Part shown: one piece after another, positions 15,140 through 25,672 of the stretch
Numbering within the stretch: position 1 is the stretch's first letter
Layout of the letters: each line of letters begins with the position of its first letter
Assembly (NCBI RefSeq): GCF_015706575.1
Contig: NW_024037063.1
Location: 16,368,927 to 16,432,926, forward strand
DNA length: 64,000 bases
Origin: Patiria miniata
Taxonomy: Eukaryota > Echinodermata > Asteroidea > Valvatida > Asterinidae
Direction of reading: 5' to 3'
Position numbers and translations under genes: made by a program
The notes under the pieces: model-generated
Seen by the model: only the letters and a program-made list of their open reading frames with translations
Databases searched by the model: none
What the model was told of the DNA's origin: nothing

Positions 15140-17160
15140 AAATATTACAGAGCCATGAAATCACTTTTTCTACAGTTGTTCACTCAACTAAAAAAAAAGA
15201 ATAAATGGTCGTCCATCAAAACTGACTTGCAGTTCTAGTCAACAAGGACCCATAGGCTAGGATTGGCATGTCATGCTATACCATATTCCCTATCTGTATC
15301 CATTATGTTTAAGACGTGGTGATGATACAATTGGGCTGCCGACAAACAAGGCACGACTGTGCTTCATTGGATCGTTATACAATTGTAATCTTAGAATGCT
15401 TGATTATGCTTATACAATGTATAAGGGAAATTGTCGGTAGATACCTATGCTCCAATGATGCATTTCCTGAACCTGTGCACGGCGTCCATGTACATGTTGT
15501 TGATAAATCTCAGCCCTTGTGCGCCTATCGAGCCATGTGCCCAATCTGAGGTGCGTCAAACCCAAACCTACTTTCCACCCGCTGCCAATGAATAATTGCC
15601 CCAACTCTGCTATACGAAGAAGTCTACCCTTCTATCTTGAACTCCTGTGACTCCTCGACTCTAGGGTCCATGTTTTGGCAGGACAGCGGCGTTGGCGTAC
15701 ACCATTCGCCCACAGGCGGCGTAACATTTCCCACAGGCATTCACGTAACATTCGCCCTCAATCTTGGTCTATTTAGTGTGCCTGTAGACTCAAGGTGAAT
15801 AAAGAGAAAATTGCATGTGTGAAATAAACGTCATTGTGCCCAGGAATTATCACCTGGAAATAATGCTTAAACTTATGTCTGTTATGAGTAATATCTTAAA
15901 GTTCAAAATGTAATAGGAAAAGAGAATGGGCGCAACAATAAATGCTGTTCTATGATACATGTACCAAGCAGGCCCTCTGCAAATCAGATGAAATAATGGT
16001 TTATCCAGCACCGAATGGAACTGACCAAACAAAGTCCAGCCTGCACTGCGTGATTAGTAAATATGTGCTATTTCCTAATGAAATATACGCTATTTCCTAA
16101 TGAAATATACGAGTATGCCTGCTATTTGCCCCCTTAAAGTAGGTATACATTTAAAAAGGCTTTAAATTGCTGAAATAAGGGCTGATAACCTTATTTGTTC
16201 CATGACCCCTCACATCTCATAGGCCTGTCCTCTGAACAAACACCCATACTCCACATGCCTTAAAATATTAGTGTAACTTAATTTGGACGTACATTTAAAC
16301 CTACGATTCTCATTCGAAGATGGCCATCATTAATATCAAGGCACGTCGGACCATCCCCCTGTATTGGAACATCACATTGTGTAGGAAGGACCGCAACATT
16401 CCATCGTCACGCATCATTGCTGAACGCCACTCCGCGCCGTAAATCATTGTCCGGAACAATCGACGCTTTAGTTTGCATGCAAGGCGCCCCGTGTACAAAA
16501 CGCATGGCAGCCTATCTGCAGCATTTTGTCAACTGTCATTCCTGGGACAATTTTATTCAGGTTTCTCAAAATCGTTGTCAAAATATCACTATATCTGAAG
16601 GAATCAAATCCAAGTTCCTTGCTCTATGGCTGAATATTTGTGTAAAATAACGATTTATTCAGGAGACTTCGTCAACTAATTCAATTTACCAACGACCTGC
16701 ATGGATTTTTTCAACAACTGCCAAAGAAACTGGGTTTCTCCTACCTTATTTTCCATTCGACTAAAAGGGAAAACCTGAAAATACTTCTGTGTCCATACTG
16801 ACAGTAACACTAGCATGGCTGAGCCTCTCCACAAAATCTAAAATCTTGAAGCTGCACTTCGGCTCGGTTGGGCCATGATTCAGCACGGCCTATAGGGCTG
16901 GCATACAAAGCGAGGAGCGAAAATCGAAATGCGTCCGGACATGCTCAACCGGATTAAACTTCTGATATATTCTCTTCCACCCTCAACATCGCTAGCGTTG
17001 CAAATAGGGTTCGGAAGGAGTTTCAAACATCATTCCACTCTCTGGATAGCAGAGAACAGGCAGAACTCTTGATAAACAATGGGGATATATGGCTTTCATT
17101 TGATTCCCGTTGCTTTTTAACGCCGTGTTCCTTTTTCATTTTTTTTGGAAGAATTTTTAA
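15140..17160. other. No gene recognised
   Basis: Unassignable sequence with short discontinuous ORFs on both strands. Duplicated ATTTCCTAATGAAATATACG occurs at about 16070-16110. No TIR pairs, RNA genes or conserved protein segments were found. Confidence 0.4.
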
Positions 17161-17168
17161 ACACTGTG

Positions 17169-17193
17169 CCTCTCTCTCTCTCTCTCTCTCTCG
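17169..17193. repeat. (TC)n microsatellite
   Basis: A run of about 12 TC dinucleotides. The minus-strand reading gives an ARG-GLU repeat (REREREREA), which is an artefact of the microsatellite. Confidence 0.9.
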
Positions 17194-17370
17194 CGCAGAT
17201 TGACAGCCATCATTAAGAAACCATCTAGCAGCAGGAGAACTGCTTAATGTCCATTTCAATGCATTGTCCATCTTTTTAAAGATCCCTACCAGTACCTTAA
17301 CTGGAATCGCATCATAGCCGAGCTTGTATTAACAAGAGATGACCGTATATAAAGTGGCGGCTTGATTATA

Positions 17371-17480
17371 AAGCTTGGCTTGTTTAAGCTTGACGGCAGT
17401 CAGGGAAAGCTTGGCGGCAGTCAGGGAAAGCTTGGCGGCAGTCAGGGAAAGCTTGACAGCAGTCAGGGAAAGCTTGGCGG
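17371..17480 (+). repeat. 21-bp minisatellite, about five units
   Basis: The unit AAGCTTGGCGGCAGTCAGGG plus A is repeated with few changes (a GGCGG/GACAG variant in one unit). Because 21 is a multiple of three, one frame stays open and reads KLGGSQG repeatedly. There is no start context or flanking coding sequence, so this is not taken as a gene. Confidence 0.85.
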
Positions 17481-17544
17481 GGCACCTGGCTTGTTATTAA
17501 GATTGGAGAACACTGAACTTTTAATGTCTTTTGGATTTAACTGA

Positions 17545-19100
17545 ATCAAAACAGTCTTTGCATTGTGTAAAATATGAATTGTTGATCACCTACCCATTTA
17601 TGCCAACCTTGACCATGATTGTGTATCTGCAATTCACACTGCTTCAGCTGATTCCTGCAAAAATACAAGAACATTGCAACTTAGTACATCATAAAGGAAA
17701 TAAAGGAGATCGTGATTTTGGTACTGCATTGCAATCCACATTGCAATTTACACCGATTGACAACATGATGGTCTTCGTTTATTACATGTACATGTACATC
17801 ATCACATATGAGAATAATACCAGTAACATGTTGGAGCACTTACAAATGTTTGTTTAAAACTGGTTGGGGGTCTGGTCAATGATAAAGGCCCGAGAGGTCA
17901 AGATGGGTTACTGGAAAGACTCTCTCATATACAGTGTGTCTCAAAAAAATGCAAACAAAATTTAACGGAATGCCAGACGTAGAATGTGTAACAAACACAG
18001 ATAATATAGGTATGGTTTGGAAGATACGCCTTTCCACTTTAAAAATGAGACATCAAACGTCTGAATCTGATAAATTTTGACGGAGTTATGAGTAATTTTC
18101 CAAGTGAGGTCACATTGGCCATGGGAACATCAACATGTTTGATTGATGAGATAGATGTAACTCGGCTATGAAGACGGAATGCGGCAATGGACACGATGGA
18201 TGAAACAAACTGGATAAACACATCAGCCAACTCCACATATTCAGACGACGTTGTGATGCCATCATGAAGCCGGTTGTTTCATGCAAATGTGAAGGGACAC
18301 TTGTCCTCAAAAGATTGAGAACTGGTGTTCAGTAAGTTCTGCCAACATACCGGCAAGTCGTCGACTGCAACATATCGGCTCCAACTGCAGCTTGATCAGC
18401 ATGTAAAACATGTGCTGGACGTGTAACCGAGAGGGCCAGCCAAATAATAAAAGCAAGGCCAAGCAAGTTCAGTATCTGAGACTGCGTCTTTGCATGCATG
18501 GCAGCACATGAGGTAGGCCTACAACAGCCGTCGGGAAACATGGCAAACATGGTGGCACCAATTATAAAATTGTTATAATATTAATATTTCAGAGGGGGGT
18601 CAAATGGCTGGGCAAAACTTACACTGGATGAACTGCACAGGATAAAAAGACATTAAAAGACATAAAGTCGATGCCAATGGCTTACATCAATGAAGTGTAC
18701 ATGTGCACAATGGCAATGTCTCTGCATGCAATGTATCAGCCTTCCGGCCAGTCAGTACTCCGTAGATTCTAAAATCTATCAACATCTACAAGATCCCAAA
18801 AGATGCAATATTCAAATAGCCATGATGAATATCCAAACCCTTTCCTTAAATGTTTGAAACGTAATTTGTGATCGAAAATCGTCACAAACAGAGATATTCA
18901 ATTGATGCATTTAAATGTTGACGAATGAGAAAATTAAAAATAAATCCAAAAATAAAGCTTTAGGGGCAATTCAAAATTTTCAATGTTTTTAAATTTGGGG
19001 TTTTTTCCAAATTGTTTTGACCCACCCACCCACCCCTATTTTCAATTAAATAAAAACTGATTTGTTATACAGTATTAAAAATGCAAATACATGTATCTAT
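17545..19100. other. Repeat-derived sequence, no gene recognised
   Basis: At 17934 the sequence TACAGTGTGTCTCAAAAAAA resembles the terminus TACAGGGTGACNC seen at 60699, suggesting one end of a related element. The minus-strand ORFs at about 18039-18310 look weakly protein-like, with hydrophobic runs, but I could not relate them to a family. The rest is AT-rich and featureless. Confidence 0.4.
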
Positions 19101-19104
19101 GTAG

Positions 19105-19718
19105 TGGTATTTCCTAACGTGGCGCACTTCGACATTTACGCCGACTTTCCTTATCAGTGTTCCCAAACTTCTTTGTTGACAAACTTCAAATTCATTCAGT
19201 GAAATACTGGTACTTTTACCATATTAATGCTTGCTATTTAAACTCTGTGAACAATTTCGGTTTCATGAAATTAAATCTGAAATTCAAAAACGGTGGTGTC
19301 CGGAAATTAGGCACAAATCGGCTGAGTGTTTCCTGACGTGGCGCACTTGAATAAATGTCGGAAAATTCCAAATAAACATTTAAGAATTTGTCAAGTTGAT
19401 AAATTCTGATAAACAAATATTATCTCTATTTACATACCCAACTAAAAGTTTGTCAAAAAATTATTTTCTATTTTTTTGGGAGACGTTTTCAAAGGGTTCA
19501 CTGTGTACTTCGAAATAAAATCACAAAATCATGCCGAAATACAATTTTCTTCTAATTTTGTAACAGGAAGATAAACTCGTGATTTATGAACGGAAGTGTT
19601 TAGAACTTGATGAAATTTCACTTTCTGTGAAATTTCAGTTAAATCTTTTGCTCTAGCTAGGCGCTACATGTGAAAAATCAAAGTGCGACACACTAGGGGC
19701 CGCGCCATGTTAGGGTAC
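19105..19718. mobile_element. TIR element, CCTAACGTGGCGCACTT family, copy 1
   Basis: The left terminus GTGGTATTTCCTAACGTGGC and the inverted right terminus (GTACCCTAACATGGCGCGGC read outward) bracket about 610 bp. Internal words (GTGAAATTTCATCAAG, TTCATAAATC, AAAAACGGTGGTGTCCGG) recur in copies at about 55803-56260 and 62083-62689, with this copy inverted relative to those. The words GTGGCGCACTT also occur at an internal site near 19340. No transposase is encoded. Confidence 0.7.
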
Positions 19719-20249
19719 ATCCATGGGTACATCAACAATACATGCACGCACATTCACACACATTCGTAAACACCGGCAATCGTGGACCCCCTATTGTCCC
19801 TAATCCTCATTCCTTTGTTTGTACCCCTAACTTTTTAGCAACAACTCTCATTGGTTTTGTACACGAATTTCAATTGTGGACTATCGGTCAATCGTGCACG
19901 TATTGTTTGTGCCCTTGTGCTGGGTCCACGATAACAGGTGTGATAATACTCATGTTTACACATGTGTACTACAGGTCATTCTGTATGACTGTACGTTTGT
20001 CCGTATGTATTGGGGACGAGGTTGGAAAACAAACGCGCATAAGGAACGCTGGTGCATAGGCAAGTCAAAATACCTGGCTTTTTGTTTTTTCTTGGGTTTT
20101 TTTATGAATAGTGAATTTGGATTTTCAATTATTAACCTTGACCCACCCACCCACAATTTGGAAAAAAGATCCAAATTTAAAAACATTGAACATTTTGAAT
20201 GGCCCCTTATCACCTACCTAGTCGTCTGAAGTCAATCGATGGCATTTCA

Positions 20250-21880
20250 TGTAAATTTTGCATTCAGAAAAAAATATTAATCACATAAAAATTAATAAAA
20301 AATCAGTTGATGACGTCATCATGACGTCAATTCATCTTTTGAATACTATTATCATTATATGACTACCCACCAAGTTTCATGACGATTGGAGCTTCCCTTA
20401 CATGTGTTTTAAAATCACATTTTTGATGACGTCACCGTGACGTCACACCTTTTTCAAAATTTTGTGCATATACCTCTCACCTAACAAACCAAATACAAAA
20501 CTAATTTAGAATTTTGCATATTACGTTCATGTTCATGAGAAATGGCTTAAAGGTCCAAAAATTCAAAATTCATACAAAATTGCATGATCACGTCATCATG
20601 ACGTCACCTCAATTTTTATCTATAACACATCCTGGTCTACCTACACACTGAGTTTCAACCCAATCGGACTTACAGTTCTGTAGATAAAGCACTTCATTGT
20701 GATTTGTGATCACAATAGATTTTCGAAATCCCTCCACATATTAGTCGTCTGCATGTACATGTACCTTCATGCAGTGTGCACGATGTATGTAGGTACACAC
20801 ACGTCTTGCTTTCCATGACATCGCACCAGACGAAAATTGAAACCACAAGCACACCTGAAAGCCGTATGGTACCCAATACATCGCGCACACTGCATGAAGG
20901 TACATGCACCAACCAGTGGGTGGAGCAATTTCGAAAATCTACTTTGACCATGGGAAGCATGGGTATAATAACATTTATGATAGGTACAGAAGACATGCAC
21001 GACAGCCGTGGCAATGGACGTTTTTTGGAGAATCGCCACCAAAATCATCCACAAATTTCATATTTCAGTCTTTCCTGTTCTGTTTATTAGTCCATTATTA
21101 GTTTCATGAACGACTGCTGCATGGTATGAGGTATATCTTATGGATTCTGGGTTGGGATAATAGAGGGAAAATTTGGCATTTTTGTAATACACTGGGGATA
21201 TGCGGTCGCCTTTTTCGGGCCTCTAACAATACTGTGATCGTCACATTTCTTTCTTTCTTTATATCAGCCGTGCCCTGCGATGACGTCATCTTGAAAACCC
21301 TTCTCAATGCACATTTTGTTATTGTGGTCTTGGTTTGAAACAAGTTTACAGTCAATCCGATGAAAGGAAGTGTGCAATTTTGGAAGCAGAATAAAATTAT
21401 AAATATTAAACAAATCATAAAAAATTGAATGATGATGTGATCGTGACGTCACTTCGGACTTTGCATACTAGTACCATTATCTACCTATCCACCAAGTTTC
21501 GTGATGATCGGACCTTTCCTTTTATGTGTTTTGAAAAATCGCATTTTTGATGACGTCATGATGACGCCACACATTTTTCAAAATTTTGTGCAAATACCTA
21601 TTACCTAACAAACAAATTACAAAAAAAAATTTGAATTTTGCATGTTGCCTTCTTGAGATATGGCTAAAAGGTCAAAAAAATTCAAAAATTCATATAAAAT
21701 CGCCTGATGACGTCATCATGACGTCACCTCATTTTTTACCTATAACACATCCTGGTCTACCCACATACCAAGTTTCAACCCAATCGGACTTACTGTTCTG
21801 TAGATTTAGGACTTCAAAATATGCACGTTTGTGATGACGTCATGTGACCAATGATGACGTAATCATTACGTCACTCTTCA
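20250..21880. repeat. Duplicated non-coding unit rich in TGACGTCA palindromes
   Basis: Two related stretches (about 20290-20700 and about 21420-21840) share the order ATGACGTCA..., CCACCAAGTTTC, TGACGTCAC..., CACCTAACAAAC/TTACCTAACAAAC, CATCCTGGTCTACC and TTTCAACCCAATCGGACTTA. About eleven exact TGACGTCA octamers lie in 1.6 kb. This is the CREB/ATF half-site palindrome, but here it is part of the repeat unit. Similar words recur at 50935-51560 and 53695-53755, so this is a dispersed family. ORFs in the stretch are not coding. Confidence 0.6.
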
Positions 21881-22483
21881 AAGTTCAAGACACAACTTTG
21901 CTATGAGGACAATGCATATGCTGACTTTGAATGATGTATGACAAAGATGAATGCCAAAAGTGCCGCACAGAAAAATCATATACAAAGTCTATGGGATTTT
22001 TGGCGACAAAAAGAAAGAAAGTCTTTTTCGCAAATTTTGCGAAAAAGCAAAAAAAAAATTAAAATCTGAACAAAAAGAAAGGCTTTTTAGCAAATTTGCA
22101 AAAAAGCCAATAACACAAACAGGTGGATCTGGCTTCCTATAAATTGAATTCATCATATAAGAATATTCTTGTCTTTTTCACTTCAATATCCAAATTTTAT
22201 TATAATTAAGTTGAAAATGCAGTCATTTCACTTTTCATCTCTTGTGCCATTTGATACATTGGCAAAATTGAACAGTTGCTCTTCATGCTATAGCTTACAC
22301 CTGCTACTAAAATCAGAAGGAAACAAAAAAAGGCCCAGGAATGGAAAAGATCCTTGCTGATCTTGTTGGTGAAAACACAATCCACAGGTCTTCTTATGGA
22401 CAAAAAAGATATACATGTAGTAGCCGTCCTCCCCACATGATCTGAGATGCGACATGAAACAGCCATCAATCTGTCCAAGCGAG

Positions 22484-22583
22484 AACCATAATCATATGCG
22501 CCACATGAAACAGACAGGTAGCTCGGAGGGCTCCGATAATTTTGCACGCAACTGACCCTGGGTACGTGTTCAGTTAACGTTAA
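22484..22583 (+). repeat. Dispersed repeat R1, left piece split by DIRS copy B
   Basis: The words CATATGCGCCACATGAAACAG and GCTCGGAGGGCTCCGATAAT also occur at 40065, 43530 and, inverted, at 47430. The homology resumes at 28413 after DIRS copy B, showing that B landed inside this repeat. Confidence 0.8.
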
Positions 22584-22639
22584 AATTTCAAAATTATGTT
22601 AAGGTACTTACCTGACATATAATTGGAATTATATGAAGC

Positions 22640-22790
22640 CGTAGGAGGAGAGACTCACCCTGTATTATTTTCCACTTAATACGGTCTGAACCAACCTTTA
22701 AATAAAATGGAATGTTCCTCCATTCATAAAAATGCAAATAAGCCTAGGCCCCAGACCATAAATACCACTCCCAACCATTGAAGCTGTCTC
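22640..22790 (+). repeat. DIRS copy B left inverted terminal repeat
   Basis: The segment from GACTCACCCTGTATTATTTT to CCCAACCATTGAAGC matches the reverse complement of 28248-28385 with few changes. The shared inner end reads CCAACCATTGAAGC. Confidence 0.9.
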
Positions 22791-22873
22791 TTTGTAGCTA
22801 ATTGAGAGGTTACTGGCAGTATTTTTGCCCATGGGTGGGCAAAAAGAAAATGTTTTTGATATGCCGAGGGAGG

Positions 22874-22998
22874 GGGTGAGTCTCTCCTCCTACGGCTTCA
22901 TATAATTCCAATTATATGTCAGGTAAGTACCTTAACATAATTTTGAAATTACATTGTATATTTCAGCCTAGTCGTCAAGACTCACCCTGTATATTTCA
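22874..22998. repeat. DIRS internal complementary region (circle junction copy)
   Basis: Its left half (GGTGAGTCTCTCCTCCTACG through TTATGTCAGGTAAGTACC-like sequence to TAATTTTGAAATT) is the reverse complement of the outermost left end (22584-22665). Its right half (TATATTTCAGCCTAGTCGTC then AAGACTCACCC) is the complement of the outermost right end (28370-28412). It therefore records the two element ends joined together, as expected for the ICR that templates completion of DIRS ends. Confidence 0.9.
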
Positions 22999-24113
22999 AA
23001 GCTTGACCGAAGTCAGGACAGCTGCCCCAAACTCTGAGGATGTGACTTTCCTCTTGTAGAACCTTGTAAAGGTGTTCTCAGAGGACCAATCTGCTGCTTT
23101 CAGGATCTGTGCTGTAGACACTCCTGCTCGAGCAGCTGTTGAAGTGGCTGCTCCCCTAGTAGAATGTGCTCGGTAATGAGACACATCTATTCCGGATGAG
23201 GCCATGATAGTTCTCAGCCAACGTGCAATAGTGGAGGACACTACGGCATGGATAGATTTTCCTTTACCCTGTCCCCGGAGAGGTTTCGTCTGTTGAAGAT
23301 ATACTTCAAGAGCTTTAACAACGCAGAGCTTACTATCAGGAGGGTAACGTGTCAAAGTCACTTTCTGAACAGCTTTACTGGCTGTTGAGCACTTTCCCGG
23401 TTTCACTGGGTAAACACAAAGGCTGTTCTTTTCTTCTGCATGAACTGTAAGTTCAAAGCAACTAAGGATGAACAGCGTCCAGCTGTCAAGCCTTAAGTTC
23501 AACTCTTTGTTGGGCGGAAGTGAACAGATGTACCTTAACACCTTCCCAGTGTCCCAGGTTGCACAATATTTTGGTTGCGGTGGACAGATGTTAAAGATTC
23601 CTTTAAAAATCTAGACATGAGGGGATGCTGACCAACAGGGACCCCTTCCACTGGAACATGTGCTGATGAGATTGCTGATCTGAAAACGTTAATTGTTTTA
23701 TATTGCAGTCCTTCCTGTAAAAGACTGTGCAGGAACTCAAGGATGTCAGCTAGAGGTGCTCGAACAGGATCAAGTTGCCGTCGAACACACCAGTGGTTCC
23801 ATCGGTGCCAAGCTGAATTAAACTGGGCGTTGGTGCCACTGCGCCATGATGATAAGATGACGGAGGACACTTGCTGCGAAAAACCTCTTGCTGACACGGA
23901 TCGCCCGATAGCTTCCATGCGGCTAGCTGCAAGGTTTTCCGCATTGCGTGATATTGGCCGTTGTGACATGGCCTGAAACGGTCCAGCTGACGTGGAAATA
24001 GCACCGGCGTTTCTACTGCGAGTTCTAATAGCCGTGGGTACCAAGGCTGTGTTTTCCACACTGGAGCTATCAGAAGGACTAAGGCTTTTTCTACAAAAAT
24101 CTTTTGCAGACAT
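22996..24113 (-). pseudogene. DIRS tyrosine recombinase (YR), one frameshift
   Basis: The YR catalyses cut-and-join integration of the circular DNA copy. A plausible start is ATG at 24113 (MSAKDFCRKSL), overlapping the RT/RNase H ORF in another frame. The N-terminal core-binding region contains RMEAIGRSVSARGFSQQ, SAWHRWNHWCVRRQLDP and ILEFLHSLLQEGLQYKTINV. After a one-base loss near 23600 the frame shifts and reads TWDTGKVLRYICSLPP, then the catalytic domain with HYRAHSTRGAATSTAARAG (the HxxR box), LKAADWSSENTFTRFYKR (W and the nucleophilic Tyr) and a stop at 22996. The recognisable catalytic residues in the C-terminal half survive. The frameshift prevents a complete protein. Confidence 0.85.
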
Positions 24114-25672
24114 TTTGCAAGCAGTGCAAACGAGGGAAACAAGTAACCCTCTAGGTTTTTCCAGTTGATGGTGAATGCGTCTACCCGCCAGGCTAGAAGG
24201 TCGGGTAGCCATGACACAAACCGTGGAAGGTGTGTGTTGAGACGGGATGCAAACAGATCTACAGATGGGCAGAACCCCATCATCTGTGTGACCTCCTGGA
24301 AAACACCCGGAAGTAGTTGCCATTCTGTTCTGTCACTGAACACTCGGGACAGATTGTCGGCTACTGTATTTTGAACCCCTGGAAGGTATTCTGCTGACAG
24401 TGTCAAGTGCTTGGCTAAACACCATGTCCATCTCTGTACTGCCAGACTTGACAGTACGTGGGAGTGCGTGCCATCTTTGTGATTGATGTACGACAGGGCC
24501 GTCATGTTGTCCACCTGTACGCGGATGTGAATGTTCCGTTGCTGGCTCACTAGGGACTTGAGGGCATAAAACACTGCGAGTACATGTAGTTCGAGGTTGT
24601 TTATGTGCAAGGACTGCTCTTGTAGAGACCATCTGCCCCCGCACTGCACCTTTCCTAGGCAGGCACCCCAACCCCAGAGTGATGCGTCCGTCTGAATCAT
24701 TAAGTCTGGAGTTGGGTTGAGAAGTGTTTGGCTGTTCCACAACCTGATGCAGCTTATCCAGGTTTCCAGTTCGGTTCGAGAAGCTGGAGAAAGAATCACC
24801 TCGGTCTCGTAAGAGTTTTCTCTGTGCCGGGCAATCCCTTTGTCCTGTTGTAGGCTGCGGTAGAACAGTGGTGCCGGAAAGACTGCCTGAATGCTCGATG
24901 ATAGGCGGCCAATGAGCTTGGCCAGATCTCTCACCGTCAAGTCTTTTGCTTGCAGAACATCTCGGCAATGTGTCATGATCTTGTGTACTTTCTCTGTCAG
25001 CAGGGACAAAGTCATGGTTGATGAGTTGATGAGGAACCCGAGGTAAGTCAACTGGTGCGATGGGACAAACTGAGACTTGTCGTGTTTTATGATGAACCCT
25101 AACCTCTGAAGTAAGTCGGCTGTGGTTGTCAAGTTGAAGTTGTCCTTGCAATCCTCTGACATTTTGCCCAAAATGAGAAAACGAAGGTATTTGCGGTGTT
25201 CCGTGTGAATGGGGACCATGAAGTATGCATCCTTTATGTCGATTGAGCCCATGAAATCCCCTGGGTTAAAAAAATCCTTGACTAGTTTTATGCCTTCCAT
25301 CTTAAAATGCTGGTAAAGCACAAACTTGTTTAGTGGCCGAAGGTTTGTGATCGGCTGAAGTTCTCCCGAGTTCTTTGGAATTAAAAACAGACAAGAAAAG
25401 AATTGACCGTCCACTGGATCTTCCAATGTGATTGCTCCTTTCTTTAACAACTTCTGAATCTATTTTTGTACTATTTCCACTTGAAGTGCGGAGTTCATGT
25501 GATTGGCAGGTACTCTTTCCTGCAACTGAAATGGTGGCCTTACAAATTCTATCTTGTGGCCGCAAACTGACTGGAGAATCCAGCAGTCCTGCGTAAGAGT
25601 TCTCCAGTGATGAACGCAAAATACGAGACGACCTGTCTGCGGGAACTGTCCTACTTTTTTGACTTGTCATCA
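23750..25672 (-). pseudogene. DIRS reverse transcriptase / RNase H, catalytic RT core deleted
   Basis: RT sequence begins within the gag 3' end in a shifted frame: FPQTGRLVFCVHHWRTLTQD, then GHKIEFVRPPFQ, and a nonsense TAG at 25460-25462. It continues with LLKKGAITLEDPVDGQFFSC, FLIPKNSGELQPITNLRPLN and GSIDIKDAYFMVPIH (first catalytic Asp motif). After HRKYLRF the sequence jumps to SEDCKDN and LGFIIKHDKSQFVP: the intervening segment that carries the YxDD active site in DIRS RTs is missing, in frame, near 25165. RNase H follows with IQTDASLWGWGACLG, INNLELHVLAVFYALKS, VQVDNMTALSYIN and EYLPGVQNTVADNLSR, all four acidic positions present. Then comes the DIRS-type VDLFASRLNTHLPRFVSW domain, ending at 23750. 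Confidence 0.9.

Noticed and set aside
17362..17544. Short protein with KLGGSQG repeats
   Set aside because: The open frame is explained by a 21-bp minisatellite; no coding context surrounds it.
20250..21880. CREB-responsive enhancer
   Set aside because: The octamers belong to a repeated unit with other copies in the window; regulatory function cannot be claimed from motif density alone.
24333..25151. 272-residue minus-strand ORF
   Set aside because: It lies in another frame of the DIRS RT/RNase H region, which reads clear RNase H motifs; the ORF has no domain and is an overlap artefact.
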